A DNA stretch of 64,000 nt from Candidatus Competibacteraceae bacterium (lineage in GTDB: Bacteria > Pseudomonadota > Gammaproteobacteria > Competibacterales > Competibacteraceae), in contig CP065007.1 in assembly GCA_016699715.1 (NCBI GenBank), positions 1,860,001-1,924,000 of the forward strand, in the 5' to 3' direction. The translations under genes and the position numbers were made by a program. The stretch's first letter is position 1. Every line of letters starts with the position of its first letter. This document shows, piece by piece, positions 17,620 through 27,500 of this stretch. Below the pieces are notes generated by a model that was not told the origin of the DNA, did no database searches, and saw nothing but the letters and a program-made list of their open reading frames with translations.

Positions 17620-17648
17620 CCTCAGGGGGATACCCACAAAATCAATGC

Positions 17649-18014
17649 TTGCGAACTTCAGCACGAGTGCGCGATTCCCCGCAACGTTCCACCGCCGCCC
17701 GCACCCTGTTCAGCGATCCGACGCATACGATTTACCTGAGTGCGGTTTCAGCGTGGGAGATCACGGTCAAGCATGGTTTAGGCTGGTTGCCGCTGGCCGA
17801 ACCACCGCACCGATATATTCCGACTGAACGGGACAAGCACGATATTCTGTCGCTTGATCTCAGTGAAGCCGCCGTGCTCGAACTGCGGCGACTGCCCAAC
17901 CATCACCCAGATCCATTCGACCGTATGCTGATTTGCCAAGCGATTGCGCACGGTCTGGCTCTGCTAACGCCAGACAGCCACATTCAAGCCTATCCGGTAC
18001 GGACAGCGTGGTAG
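17649..18014 (+). pseudogene. N-terminally truncated PIN-domain (VapC-type) toxin remnant
   Basis: The frame matches the PIN family from about its second helix onward: YLSAVSAWEITVKHGLGWLP, then PFDRMLICQAIAHGLALLTP. It keeps three of the usual acidic positions (E in SAWEI, D in PFDRM, D in TPD). The obligatory N-terminal strand with the first catalytic aspartate (LLDTH) is missing. Only a TTG at 17649 could start it, and no antitoxin gene precedes it. The 5' end lies 30 bp after the giant HEAT gene, so a deletion or insertion probably joined the two. It is likely inactive. An alternative is an undetected frameshift upstream, but I found no LLDTH in nearby frames. Confidence 0.65.
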
Positions 18015-18057
18015 TCCAGCCGCTGGTTTTGCCCATTGCGCCGCATGGCACAGCACT

Positions 18058-19953
18058 TCATCCCACCCGTTCTCGCGCTTCCAGTTCTTCCCAGCGTTCG
18101 TAAACCGCTTCCAGTTCCGCCTCCAACACCCGCAACTCCTCCAGCCGCTGCGTGACAACCGCTGCTTCCTGCTTGTAAAAGGCGGGATCGGCAGTCGCGG
18201 CGTGCAATTCCTGCTGGCGCTGCTCCAGTTCCTCAATGCGTGCCGGCAGTCGCTCCAATTCCCGCCGTTCGTTGTAGCTCAACTTGCCTGGCGCGGCAGG
18301 TTTTGGCATGGGCGAGGCGGCGGGCTTCGACTTGACGGCGGGAACCGCTCCCGGCGCAGCGGGTCGTTGGCGCAGCCAGTCACTGTAGCCGCCGACATAT
18401 TCGCGGATGCGCCCGCCGCCTTCGAACACCAGACAACTGGTCGCCACGTTATCCAGAAAGGTGCGGTCGTGGCTGACCAGCAGCAGGGTGCCGGTGTACT
18501 CCAGCAGCAGTTCTTCCAGCAGTTCCAGCGTTTCCAGATCGAGATCGTTGGTCGGTTCGTCCATGACCAGCAGGTTGGCCGGCTGGCTGAATAGTCGGGC
18601 CAGCAGCAACCGGTTGCGCTCGCCGCCGGACAACGACTTGACCGGCGAGCGCGCCCGCTGGGCGGTGAACAGAAAATCACCCAGGTAACCGATGACGTGG
18701 CGACGCTGGCCGTTGATCTCGATGTGCTCACGGCCCCCGGCGACGTTGTCCAGCACGGTTTGTTCCGGATTGAGTTGTTCGCGCAGTTGATCGAAATAGG
18801 CCACTTCCAGCTTGGTGCCCAAGCGCACTTCGCCGGTATTCGGCCGCAAGCGCCCCAGCAGCAGATTCAGCAGAGTGGTTTTTCCGGAACCGTTGGGGCC
18901 GATCAGGCCCACCCGGTCGCCACGCATGATGCGGGTCGAGAAGTCGCGGATCAGCGGCTCGTCCTGCCAGGCGTAGCCGACGCGTTGCGCCTCGATCACC
19001 AGCCTGCCGGAGGTTTCCGCCTGCTCCAGCGCGATGCTGGCCTTGCCCAGTTGCTCGCGGCGCTGGCGGTGCGCCTCGCGCAAGGCCAGAAGCGCTCGTA
19101 CCCGGCCCTCGTTGCGGGTGCGGCGGGCCTTGATACCCTGCCGAATCCACACTTCTTCCTGCGCCAGATTCTTGTCGAACTTGGCGTTGTGCCGGGCCTC
19201 GACTTCCAGCAGCGCCGCCTTCTTTTCCAGAAACGCCGCGTAGTCGCCGGGCCAGGACGTCAACATGCCGCGATCCAGTTCCAGCAGGCGGGTGGCCAGC
19301 CGTTGCAGAAGTGTCCGATCGTGCGTGACGAACAGCAGGCCACCGCGAAATTCCAGCAGTTCCTGCTCCAACCATTGGATGGTTTCCAGATCGAGATGGT
19401 TGGTCGGCTCGTCCAGCAGCAGCAAATCCGGCTCGCACACCAGCGCCCGGCCCAGCAGCACCCGCCGCCGCCAGCCGCCGGACAATTCCGCCAGCGGGGC
19501 GTCGGCTGGCAGTTGCAAACGGCTGATGACGGTTTCGACCCGCTGTTGCCAGCGCCAGCCGTCGCGCGCTTCCAGTTCGTGCTGCAAGTGTTCCATGTTC
19601 CGCATCCGTTCGGGCGCGGGGTCATGCGTGAGTTGCGCCGCCGCCTCGTGATACTTGGCCAGCAAATCCCCCAGCCCATCCAGCCCGCCGGCCACGATCT
19701 CAAACGCGGTAGCGGTGGTATCCACCGGCAGCTCCTGCGCCAGCGTGGCCACACGCAGCCCAGGCTGCCGCCAAGTTTCGCCGCCGTCGGGTTGAATCTC
19801 GCCGGCCAGCAGGCGCAGCAGGGTGGTTTTACCGGTGCCGTTGCGACCGATCAGGCAAACCCGCTCGCCGGGATCGATTTGGAAGCTGGCGCCATCCAGC
19901 AGTTTTTCGGCGCCGAAGGCGATGGAGAGGTTGTCGATACTCAACAAAGGCAT
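18058..19953 (-). CDS. uup: ABC-F family ATPase, Uup-like
   Basis: About 631 aa with two ABC ATPase cassettes and no membrane domain. Cassette 1 has GRNGTGKTT, LSGGWRRRV and LLLDEPTNHLD. Cassette 2 has GPNGSGKTT, LSGGERNRL and LVMDEPTNDLD. Between them is the charged linker that contacts ribosomal RNA in ABC-F proteins. The C-terminus is proline/lysine-rich followed by a coiled coil (RLPARIEELEQRQQEL...), as in Uup, whose C-terminal domain binds DNA. ABC-F proteins act on ribosomes; Uup loss affects transposon excision and ribosome biogenesis in E. coli. I chose ATG 19953 (MPLLSIDNLSIAFG), because the upstream extension lies in the palindromic repeat and is not family-like. Confidence 0.9.
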   Translation of the reverse strand: MPLLSIDNLSIAFGAEKLLDGASFQIDPGERVCLIGRNGTGKTTLLRLLAGEIQPDGGETWRQPGLRVATLAQELPVDTTATAFEIVAGGLDGLGDLLAKYHEAAAQLTHDPAPERMRNMEHLQHELEARDGWRWQQRVETVISRLQLPADAPLAELSGGWRRRVLLGRALVCEPDLLLLDEPTNHLDLETIQWLEQELLEFRGGLLFVTHDRTLLQRLATRLLELDRGMLTSWPGDYAAFLEKKAALLEVEARHNAKFDKNLAQEEVWIRQGIKARRTRNEGRVRALLALREAHRQRREQLGKASIALEQAETSGRLVIEAQRVGYAWQDEPLIRDFSTRIMRGDRVGLIGPNGSGKTTLLNLLLGRLRPNTGEVRLGTKLEVAYFDQLREQLNPEQTVLDNVAGGREHIEINGQRRHVIGYLGDFLFTAQRARSPVKSLSGGERNRLLLARLFSQPANLLVMDEPTNDLDLETLELLEELLLEYTGTLLLVSHDRTFLDNVATSCLVFEGGGRIREYVGGYSDWLRQRPAAPGAVPAVKSKPAASPMPKPAAPGKLSYNERRELERLPARIEELEQRQQELHAATADPAFYKQEAAVVTQRLEELRVLEAELEAVYERWEELEARERVG

Positions 19954-20020
19954 GAGGATTCGTATCCTTATATCGTTTCCCGATAGGTTTTGTTCTTTTC
20001 TGAGGCCAATAACCACCCTG

Positions 20021-20095
20021 TTCGTCATACCCGCGAAAGCGGGTATCCCGTTTTTCAGCGGCGGCCTGGATTCCCGCATTCGCGGGAATGACGAA
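20021..20095. repeat. REP-like palindromic element
   Basis: TTCGTCAT...ATGACGAA ends enclose CCCGCGAAAGCGGG and CCCGCATTCGCGGG, giving a compound imperfect palindrome of 75 bp. It resembles the widespread intergenic repeat built on CGTCATTCCCGCGAAAGCGGG. It lies in the 393-bp gap between uup and vapB; the rest of that gap holds nothing I recognise. Confidence 0.7.
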
Positions 20096-20346
20096 AACCT
20101 ATTCAGAATTGGTATTACTTTAGCGAGAAAGATGCGTCATTATGGATTCAAAGGGGGGCGCCGCGTCAGCGGCAGGGGGATCCGGCTCGACCATCCGCGT
20201 TTCCACCACTCAAAGAGGGTCTTATATGAACCCGTCCGCGCTCCATCCTTCAACGCAAATCGCAAGGATCGACACGCACTGCCTGTTTGACGCGATTTCA
20301 AGCGCGGCCTATGCTTTGGCCTATGCAACTAACGGAAGAGGCCATC

Positions 20347-20604
20347 ATGCCCGCATCTGATCAGATCGTCGAACGCCGCGCTCGCCTGTTCCGCAATGGC
20401 CGCAATCAGGCCGTGCGCATCCCGCGTGAATTCGAGTTGCCGGGCGATGAAGTCATCCTCTACAAAGACGGCGAGCGCCTGATCGTGGAACCGGTGAAGA
20501 AACCGACTCATCTCCTGGAACTGCTGGCGACGCTGGAACCCATCGAAGAGGCCTTTCCCGACGTGGATGCGGGACTGCCAGCGTTGGACGACATCCAGCT
20601 ATGA
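20347..20604 (+). CDS. vapB: VapB-type AbrB-fold antitoxin
   Basis: An 85-aa antitoxin. Residues 10-50 form a SpoVT/AbrB-like swapped-hairpin DNA-binding domain (RRARLFRNGRNQAVRIPREF, then LPGDEVILYKDGERLIVEPV), typical of VapB. The C-terminal tail (LLATLEPIEEAFPDVDAGLP) would wrap the toxin. ATG 20347 has a purine-rich GGAAGAGG just upstream. It overlaps vapC by 4 bp (ATGA), the usual antitoxin-first operon layout. The VapBC complex normally represses its own promoter, which would lie in the preceding intergenic region. Confidence 0.9.
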   Translation: MPASDQIVERRARLFRNGRNQAVRIPREFELPGDEVILYKDGERLIVEPVKKPTHLLELLATLEPIEEAFPDVDAGLPALDDIQL

Positions 20605-21017
20605 ACGGCCCACGCTATCTGTTGGACACCAATATCGTATCCGATCTTGCCCGGCATCCCGGCGGACCGGTGATGCAGCGCATCGCGGCGGTCGGGGTCG
20701 AACAAATCGGCATCAGCAGCATCGTCGCCTGCGAAGTGCGCTTCGGCGCGATGAAAAGCGGATCGCAACGCTTGGCGCAACGGGTAAAGTTGCTGCTCGA
20801 TCAGATCGCGACATTCCCGATGGAATCGCCGGTCGAGGAGCACTACGCCGAGATTCGCGACACGCTGGAGCGCGCGGGCACGCCCATTGGCCCCAATGAC
20901 TTGCTGATCGCCGCCCACGCCCGATCGTCGGGGCTAACCTTGGTCACCAACAACATGCGCGAGTTTTCCCGCGTACCGGGACTCCTGGTCGAAAACTGGC
21001 TGGCGAACACCGCCTGA
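20601..21017 (+). CDS. vapC: VapC PIN-domain ribonuclease toxin
   Basis: A 138-aa PIN nuclease. The catalytic acids are present: D in YLLDTNIVSDL near the N-terminus, E in SSIVACEVRFGA, D in IGPNDLLIAAHA, and the N-terminal acid of LVTNNMREF replaced by asparagine. VapC toxins cleave tRNA or rRNA and are neutralised by VapB. The GPNDLLIAAHARS motif places it in the VapC4/FitB-like group. It overlaps vapB by 4 bp and is convergent with glgX. It contrasts with the truncated PIN gene 2.6 kb upstream, which lacks the first aspartate. Confidence 0.9.
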   Translation: MNGPRYLLDTNIVSDLARHPGGPVMQRIAAVGVEQIGISSIVACEVRFGAMKSGSQRLAQRVKLLLDQIATFPMESPVEEHYAEIRDTLERAGTPIGPNDLLIAAHARSSGLTLVTNNMREFSRVPGLLVENWLANTA

Positions 21018-21053
21018 AACTTCGTGATCGAGGATCGGAATCCATCTGATCAA

Positions 21054-23204
21054 TCAGGACAGCCGCCGACGGCGATGTTTCAGCAGCACCAGCGAGCGGC
21101 CCTGCACTGGATAGGGTTCCTCGGCGGGATGCTCGTCGCCGCTGACCGGGCGACCCTGCGGCAAGGCGGTATCGATCAGCACCTCGAATGGCGAGCCGTC
21201 CCGCAGGATCGGCAGCATAAACGGGATTTCTTCGTGATGGGAATTGACCAGCACCAGGAAATCGTCGTCCTCCAGCGCGTGTCCGCGCTCGTCCCAGTCG
21301 CCCAATCCGTTACCGGGCAGATACAGCCCCAGACAACGGGCGTAGTCGTGTGTCCACTCGTCGTCGTCGATCTCGCGGCCGTCGGGGTTGAACCAAAGAA
21401 TGTCGCGGACTCCGTCGCCATGGATACCGCGAAAAAAATGCCGGCGGCGAAAGGTAGGATGCCGCTGGCGAATTTGGATCAGGTGCTGGGTAAACACCAG
21501 CAACTCGCGATTCTCCTTTAACCAGGCCAGATCCCAATCCAGCCAGCTGAGTTCGTTGTCCTGGCAATAGGCGTTGTTGTTGCCACGTTGGGTACGGCCG
21601 ACCTCGTCGCCGGCCAGCAGCATCGGCACGCCCTGCGACAGCAGCAGGGTCGCCAGCAGATTACGCCGCTGGTGCAGCCGCAGCGCCAGCACGGCCGGAT
21701 CGTTGGTGTCGCCCTCCGCCCCGCAATTCCAACTGCGGTTGTGCGAATCGCCATCCTGGTTGTTCTCGCCGTTGGCTTCGTTGTGGCGCTCGTTATGGCT
21801 GACCAGATCGTACAGGGTAAAACCGTCGTGGGCGGTGATGAAATTGATGCTGGCGGGCGGGCGACGGCCGTTGTGCTGGTACAGATCGGCGGAACCGGTC
21901 AAGCGATAGGCCAGCTCGCCGATCAATCCACCCTCGCCGCGCCAGTAGTCACGCACCACGTCGCGATACTTGCCGTTCCACTCGCTCCAGCCGACCGGAA
22001 ACTGGCCGACCTGATAACCATTTTCGCCCACATCCCACGGTTCGGCGATCAACTTGACTTGCGACAGCACCGGGTCCTGCTGGACCACGTCCATGAATGT
22101 GCCGTTCTGATCGATCGTGCCATCCGCTTCCCGCGCCAGCGTGGCGGCCAGGTCGAAGCGGAAACCGTCCACACGCATCTCCTGCACCCAGTAGCGCAGG
22201 CTGTCCATCACCATCTGCAACACCCGGGGATGGGCGGTGTTCAGGGTGTTGCCGCAGCCGGTGTAATCCATGGTGTAGCGTGGATGCTCGGGCGACAAGC
22301 GGTAATAACTGGCGTTGTCGATGCCGCGAAAACTCAGGGTCGGGCCAAGTTGATTGCCCTCGGCGGTGTGGTTGTACACCACGTCGAGGATCACTTCGAT
22401 GCCGGCCGAGTGCAGCGACTTGACCATGCTCTTGAATTCGGCGACCGGATTATCGGTGGCGGCGTAGCGCGGGTCCGGGGCGAAATAGCCGAGCGGGCTG
22501 TAGCCCCAGTAGTTGCGCAAGCCGCGATCCAGCAGATGGCGCTCGTCGATGAAGTACTGGATCGGCAGCAACTCCACCGCCGTGACCCCCAGCGCCTTGA
22601 GATAATCGATCACCGGCCCGCAGGCCAGCCCGGCGTAACTGCCGCGCAGATTGGTTGGCACATCGGGATGGCGCATGGTGAAGCCGCGCACATGCAGTTC
22701 GTAGATGAGGGTGTCGTGCCAGGGTATCCGCGGCGGCCGGTCGTCGCCCCAGAAAAAGGCGGTATCCGCCACCAAACACTTGGACATGCCCGGTGCGCTG
22801 TTACGGGTACTGAAGCTCAGATCCTCGGTGCGACCACCGATCCGGTAGCCGAACTGGGCGTCGCTCCATTGAATCTGGCCGACGATCGCCTTGGCGTAGG
22901 GATCGAGCAGCAGTTTGTGGGCGTTGAAACGGTGGCCCTCCTCCGGCCGATGCGGTCCCTGCACCCGGTAGCCATACAGCAGGCCGGGTCGGGCGTCCGG
23001 CAGATAACCGTGCCAAACCCGACCGGTTTGTTCGCGCAAGGGGATTTGCTCGACTTCGTGCTTACCCCGCGCATCGAACAGACACAACACCACCTGCTCG
23101 GCGTGTTCCGAAAACAGCGCGAAGTTGACGCCCTCGCCGTCCCAGTTCGCGCCCAATGGGTACGGCCGACCGGGCCAGACAACGGTGCTGGATGGACTGA
23201 TCAT
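21054..23204 (-). CDS. glgX: Glycogen debranching enzyme (isoamylase type)
   Basis: About 716 aa, GH13 isoamylase/GlgX family, which hydrolyses alpha-1,6 branches of limit-dextrin or glycogen. An N-terminal CBM48-like domain (residues 10-110: YPLGANWDGEGVNFALFSEH) precedes the TIM barrel. Catalytic regions are present: ILDVVYNHTAEG; VDGFRFDLA with the nucleophile aspartate; KLIAEPWDVG with the acid/base glutamate; and FITAHDGFTLYDLV with the third acid. NHTAEG and the NGENNQDG loop are typical of GlgX. ATG 23204 is preferred to TTG 23213. It is the last gene of the glgE-treS-glgC-glgX cluster, 94 bp after glgC, with a strong hairpin in the gap. Confidence 0.93.
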   Translation of the reverse strand: MISPSSTVVWPGRPYPLGANWDGEGVNFALFSEHAEQVVLCLFDARGKHEVEQIPLREQTGRVWHGYLPDARPGLLYGYRVQGPHRPEEGHRFNAHKLLLDPYAKAIVGQIQWSDAQFGYRIGGRTEDLSFSTRNSAPGMSKCLVADTAFFWGDDRPPRIPWHDTLIYELHVRGFTMRHPDVPTNLRGSYAGLACGPVIDYLKALGVTAVELLPIQYFIDERHLLDRGLRNYWGYSPLGYFAPDPRYAATDNPVAEFKSMVKSLHSAGIEVILDVVYNHTAEGNQLGPTLSFRGIDNASYYRLSPEHPRYTMDYTGCGNTLNTAHPRVLQMVMDSLRYWVQEMRVDGFRFDLAATLAREADGTIDQNGTFMDVVQQDPVLSQVKLIAEPWDVGENGYQVGQFPVGWSEWNGKYRDVVRDYWRGEGGLIGELAYRLTGSADLYQHNGRRPPASINFITAHDGFTLYDLVSHNERHNEANGENNQDGDSHNRSWNCGAEGDTNDPAVLALRLHQRRNLLATLLLSQGVPMLLAGDEVGRTQRGNNNAYCQDNELSWLDWDLAWLKENRELLVFTQHLIQIRQRHPTFRRRHFFRGIHGDGVRDILWFNPDGREIDDDEWTHDYARCLGLYLPGNGLGDWDERGHALEDDDFLVLVNSHHEEIPFMLPILRDGSPFEVLIDTALPQGRPVSGDEHPAEEPYPVQGRSLVLLKHRRRRLS

Positions 23205-23236
23205 CGGCTTCAATCCCTAAAGGGAACCACAGAATT

Positions 23237-23294
23237 AGGGGACAGGAAACCGGGGGGCGGCGGAAAAAAACCGGCCCCCCGAGACCCGTCCCCT
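23237..23294 (-). promoter_or_regulatory. Intercistronic hairpin between glgC and glgX
   Basis: Nested inverted repeats AGGGGAC/GTCCCCT and CGGGGGGC/GCCCCCCG form a strong stem in the gap. No T-run follows on the minus strand, so it looks more like a processing or stability element than a terminator. It could lower or differentially stabilise glgX expression. Confidence 0.45.
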
Positions 23295-23298
23295 GCCC

Positions 23299-24531
23299 TC
23301 ATTCGCTAAACGCTTGCATGGTCGCGGTCACCTCGCCGGGCCCGACCACCGTAATACCACCCTGGGTCACTTGGTATAACTTGCGATCCTGTTCGAGATC
23401 GTAGCCGATGCGGGTACCCGCCTCGATCACGTTATAACCACCGATGATGGCGCGCCGCAACCGGGCGCCGCGCTTGATGTGGACGTACTCCTGAATCAGG
23501 CAATCCTCGATCTCCACATCCTCCTCGATAATGACCTCGCGACGGATGATGGTGTTGGTGATTTTGGCCTGACGCACCATCGAGCCGGCGGCCACCACGC
23601 TGTTTTTAACACTGGCATCCAGCAGGCGCGCCACCGGCCCCTGATAGTTACTGGAAAAGATCCGCCACTGGGGGTTGAACATATCGAAACGCGGCTTCTC
23701 GCCCAGTAGATCCTGATGGGCGTTGAAATAAGCATCCCGCGTGCCGACATCGCGCCAGTAGGCCTGCTCCTCATAAGGCTTGGTCCCCGGCACCTTGTTG
23801 GTGGCGAAGTCGTAGGCGAACACCCGATGGGTATCTTTCAGATTCGGCAATACATGGTGACCGAAATCGTGTTCGCCGCGCTCATGCGCCTCCTTGAGCG
23901 CCTGGATCAGCACCTTGGCGTTGAACAGATAGTTGCCCATTGAGGCGTAGGAGCGGGTGGGATCGGAGGGCATGGGCGGCGGGTTGGCCGGTTTCTCCTT
24001 GAAGTCGCTGACCCGGCCCGCGTGATCGGCGTCGATGACGCCGAACGAACTGGCATCGGCGATTGGCACCGGCAGCGCGGCAACGGTCGCGTCGGCTTCC
24101 CGCTCCAGGTGGAAATCCACCATCTGCTGGAGATCCATCCGATAAATGTGATCGGCGCCGAACACCAGCACCAAATCAGGATTGTGCAGTTGAATCAGAT
24201 TCAGGTTCTGATACACGGCATCGGCGGTGCCCATGAACCAGTCGCCGCCGCGCATCATTTGCGGCGGCACCACCGTCACGAATTCCTCGTTCCGCATCGG
24301 CGACACCACCCACGCCTTGCGGACGTGTTCGATCAGGGACTGGGACTTGTACTGCACCAGCATGTAGATCGACTGAATTCCCGAATTAAGCAGGTTGCTC
24401 AACACGAAATCCACAATGCGGTAGCGGCTGCCGAACGGCAGCGACGGTTTGGAGTTATACGCCGTCAGTGGGCTCAAGCGGGCACCTTCGCCGCCCGCCA
24501 TGACAAAAGCCAGGACTTTCGGTTGTTTCAT
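23299..24531 (-). CDS. glgC: Glucose-1-phosphate adenylyltransferase
   Basis: About 410 aa. It makes ADP-glucose from ATP and glucose 1-phosphate, the committed step of classical glycogen synthesis. It also supplies the donor that can be turned into maltose 1-phosphate in some bacteria. The nucleotidyltransferase domain has FVMAGGEGARLSPLT, the substrate-binding KPSLPFGSRYRIVDFVLSN and VFGADHIYRMD. The C-terminus is a hexapeptide left-handed beta-helix. The usual GGRGxRL is GGEGARL here, so allosteric control may differ. ATG 24531 overlaps the treS stop by 4 bp (ATGA) with AAGGA upstream, so the two are translationally coupled. Confidence 0.93.
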   Translation of the reverse strand: MKQPKVLAFVMAGGEGARLSPLTAYNSKPSLPFGSRYRIVDFVLSNLLNSGIQSIYMLVQYKSQSLIEHVRKAWVVSPMRNEEFVTVVPPQMMRGGDWFMGTADAVYQNLNLIQLHNPDLVLVFGADHIYRMDLQQMVDFHLEREADATVAALPVPIADASSFGVIDADHAGRVSDFKEKPANPPPMPSDPTRSYASMGNYLFNAKVLIQALKEAHERGEHDFGHHVLPNLKDTHRVFAYDFATNKVPGTKPYEEQAYWRDVGTRDAYFNAHQDLLGEKPRFDMFNPQWRIFSSNYQGPVARLLDASVKNSVVAAGSMVRQAKITNTIIRREVIIEEDVEIEDCLIQEYVHIKRGARLRRAIIGGYNVIEAGTRIGYDLEQDRKLYQVTQGGITVVGPGEVTATMQAFSE

Positions 24532-27500
24532 CGCGGCACATCCTTCGTTTCGAGTGATAGTAGTTCGCACAAACCCCCGAGCGGGATGGCAACCCAGTCG
24601 GGGCGGTTATCCAGTTCGTAACGCAGTTCGTAACAGGCTTTCTCCAGCGTAAACAAATCCAGCAAGGCCTTGGCCTGCTCGGGATCGGCCGGATAGCTCG
24701 GGCAATCCCGCAGGGATGCGGCGTAACCCTCCAGGAACGCGGTCCGGGCCTGGCGCTCCCAATCGCCGATGTAGGACGCCAGTTCTTCCCAGTTGGCGGT
24801 ACCGTCGGCGGTTGACTGCCGCAAGGCGGCGTGCGCGGCATAATTGAGCGAGCGCAACATGCCGACCACATCCCGCAGCGGCGAGTTTTTGTGGCGTCGC
24901 TCTTCCAGCGACCGCGACGGTTCGCCCTCGAAATCGATGATGATGACGTCGTCCTTGGCCACCAGCACCTGGCCGAGGTGGTAATCGCCGTGGAAGCGGG
25001 TCTTCATCGGCAGCGAATCCGCGATCTCCAGTTGGTCCAACCGGGCCATGAGGTGCTCGCGCGCGGTCAGCAGGCAACCAGCCAGGGAGCGCGCCGGTTC
25101 CGCCAATCGCCACTGCGCCTGTTCCAGCCGCTCCAGCGTGGTGGTCGCCTCCTGTCGAATCTGCTCGATCCAGCCGCTCAGATCGGCCGGCGTGATCGGT
25201 TCCGGATCGAAAGCGGCATCGCCGGTGGCCAGCGCCAGCGCCCGATGCAATTCGCCCGTGCGCCGGCCCAGGGTCGTGGCGAACAACAGATAAAGCACAT
25301 GCACGCCCTCGCCGGCTTCCCGCACCGTTTCCGGTTGCTGCACGCAATCGTCCAGGAACCGTTTCAGGTAATCCTGGGTGTAGGTCCAGGCATCGCCCTG
25401 GTTGCCGACAAAGCCTTGCAGCATCGCCAGCGCGATGACGTTGCCATCCTTGTCTTCGTACTCCAGGGCCCCGGCCAACGGCGCGGCGTTGCCGAAGTCG
25501 GCGACGTCGGTCAGGAATCGCCCCATCTCCAACTCGGGATTGATGCCGGGCCGTAAACGTCGATAGCCCTTGAGTAGCATCCGGTCGCCGACATTGAGGG
25601 TGGTATTGCTGCTGTCCAGCGCCAGCCGCTTGACCGGCAGCATCTCCGGCAGGTCGCCGGCCAGGCCGTGGAAGATGCGAGTCGAGGAGAATTTCAGCCA
25701 GCCGCCACCCAGCGGTATCCGGGTGTTGCGCGCCATCATCTTCAGCATGGACTGCGTGAATTTCTCATTGGCGTAGGCGTCGTACAGCAGGCCCATCCGG
25801 GCACGGACCCGGACCCGCGCCAGCGTGTAGGGCCACAGTGGGCGCAGTTTCTCCTCACCCTCGTCTTCCCAGGCCAGCGCCATCGGCAAACCGTAATCCT
25901 GCGGCTCCGGCCGCTCGGCCAGCCAGACCCGGATTCGGGCCAGCACCCATTCGGTCTGATCGACCCAGACGTCGTAGTTATCGAACTCGACCGACTCGAT
26001 GCGCCCGCTCTTGCCGGCGAACCAGCGCTGGGTGGGCAGGAATTCCGGCAGCACCCGCCGGGTCAGCCGCTCGTGCAGATTCATGGCCATTTCCCGCCGG
26101 CTGGGCTCGACCTGATCGACGAAGAAGCTCTTCCAGCCCTGGAACAGCACCAGAATCCGCAGGTCCCCACCGGGCAACCGGTCTTCGTGCCAGACCGGCG
26201 GCGCGGCGTAACTCAAGCGGAACCAGTAGACCCCGTAGCGGGGCAGGGTTAGCAGATAGGGCAGCTCGCCGATCGGCGGAAACGGGTTCTGACCCAGCAT
26301 TTCCACCGGCACCATGCCCTTGAATTTGCTCAGATCGAGCTCCACCGGCTGGGCGGAACGCGACAGATTGGCCACGCACAGCACCACCTCGTCGGCGTGG
26401 GCGCGGACATAGGCCAGAATCTTGCGGTTGCCGGGCCGCAGCATCTCCAGCCGGCCACGACCAAAGGCCCGGCAGGTCCGGCGCACGGCGATCATCCGCT
26501 TCATCCAGTTCAACAGCGAGGCCGGCGCGCGATGCTGCGCCTCCACATTGACCGCCTCGTAACCGTAGATCGGGTCCATGATCGGCGGCAGGTACAAGCG
26601 CTGCGGGTCGGCCTTGGAGAAACCGGCGTTGCGGTCGGGGCTCCACTGCATCGGGGTACGCACGCCGTTGCGGTCGCCGAGAAAAAAGTTGTCGCCCATG
26701 CCGATCTCGTCGCCGTAATAAAAAATCGGCGTGCCCGGCATCGACAACAGCAGGCTGTTCATCAGCTTGATCTTGCTGTAATCGTTGTCCATCAGCGGGG
26801 CCAGCCGGCGGCGGATGCCGACGTTGACCCGACTGCGGGGATCGGCGGCGTAGGTGCGGTACATGTAGTCCCGCTCGCGGTCGGTGACCATTTCCAGCGT
26901 CAGTTCGTCGTGGTTGCGCAGGAAGATCGCCCATTGGCAGTTGTCGGGAATGTCCGGGGTCTGTTCCAGAATATCGACGATGGGATGACGGTCTTCCTGA
27001 GCGATGGCCATATACATGCGCGGCATCAGCGGGAAGTGGTAAGCCATTTGGCACTCGTCACCGTCGCCGAAGTAGTCGCGCACGTCCTCCGGCCATTGAT
27101 TGGCCTCGGCCAGAAACATGCGACTGCGGTAGTGCCGGTCCACCACGGCCCGCATCTGCTTGATCACCGCATGGGTTTCCGGCAGGTTTTCGTTGTAGGT
27201 GCCTTCGCGCACGCACAGGTAGGGGATGGCGTCCAGCCGCACTCCATCCACACCCAAGTCCAGCCAGAACCGCATGATTCTGGTCACGGCTTTCACCACC
27301 GCCGGATTGTTATGGTTCAAATCCGGCTGGTGCGAAAAGAAACGATGCCAATAGTATTGTTCCGCCACCGGGTCCCAGGCCCAATTGGAGGTCTCGGTAT
27401 CGGTGAAGATGATGCGGGTTTCCGGAAATTTATCGTCATTGTCGTTCCAGACGTAGAAATTCCGTTCCGGCGAGCCTCGTGGGGCGCGGCGCGCGGCCTG

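Noticed and set aside
18697..19986. 429-aa frame antisense to uup
   Set aside because: Overlaps conserved ABC-F motifs on the other strand and has no motif of its own.
21588..23309. 573-aa frame antisense to glgX
   Set aside because: Shadow of a well-supported glgX gene; no family motif or ribosome-binding site.
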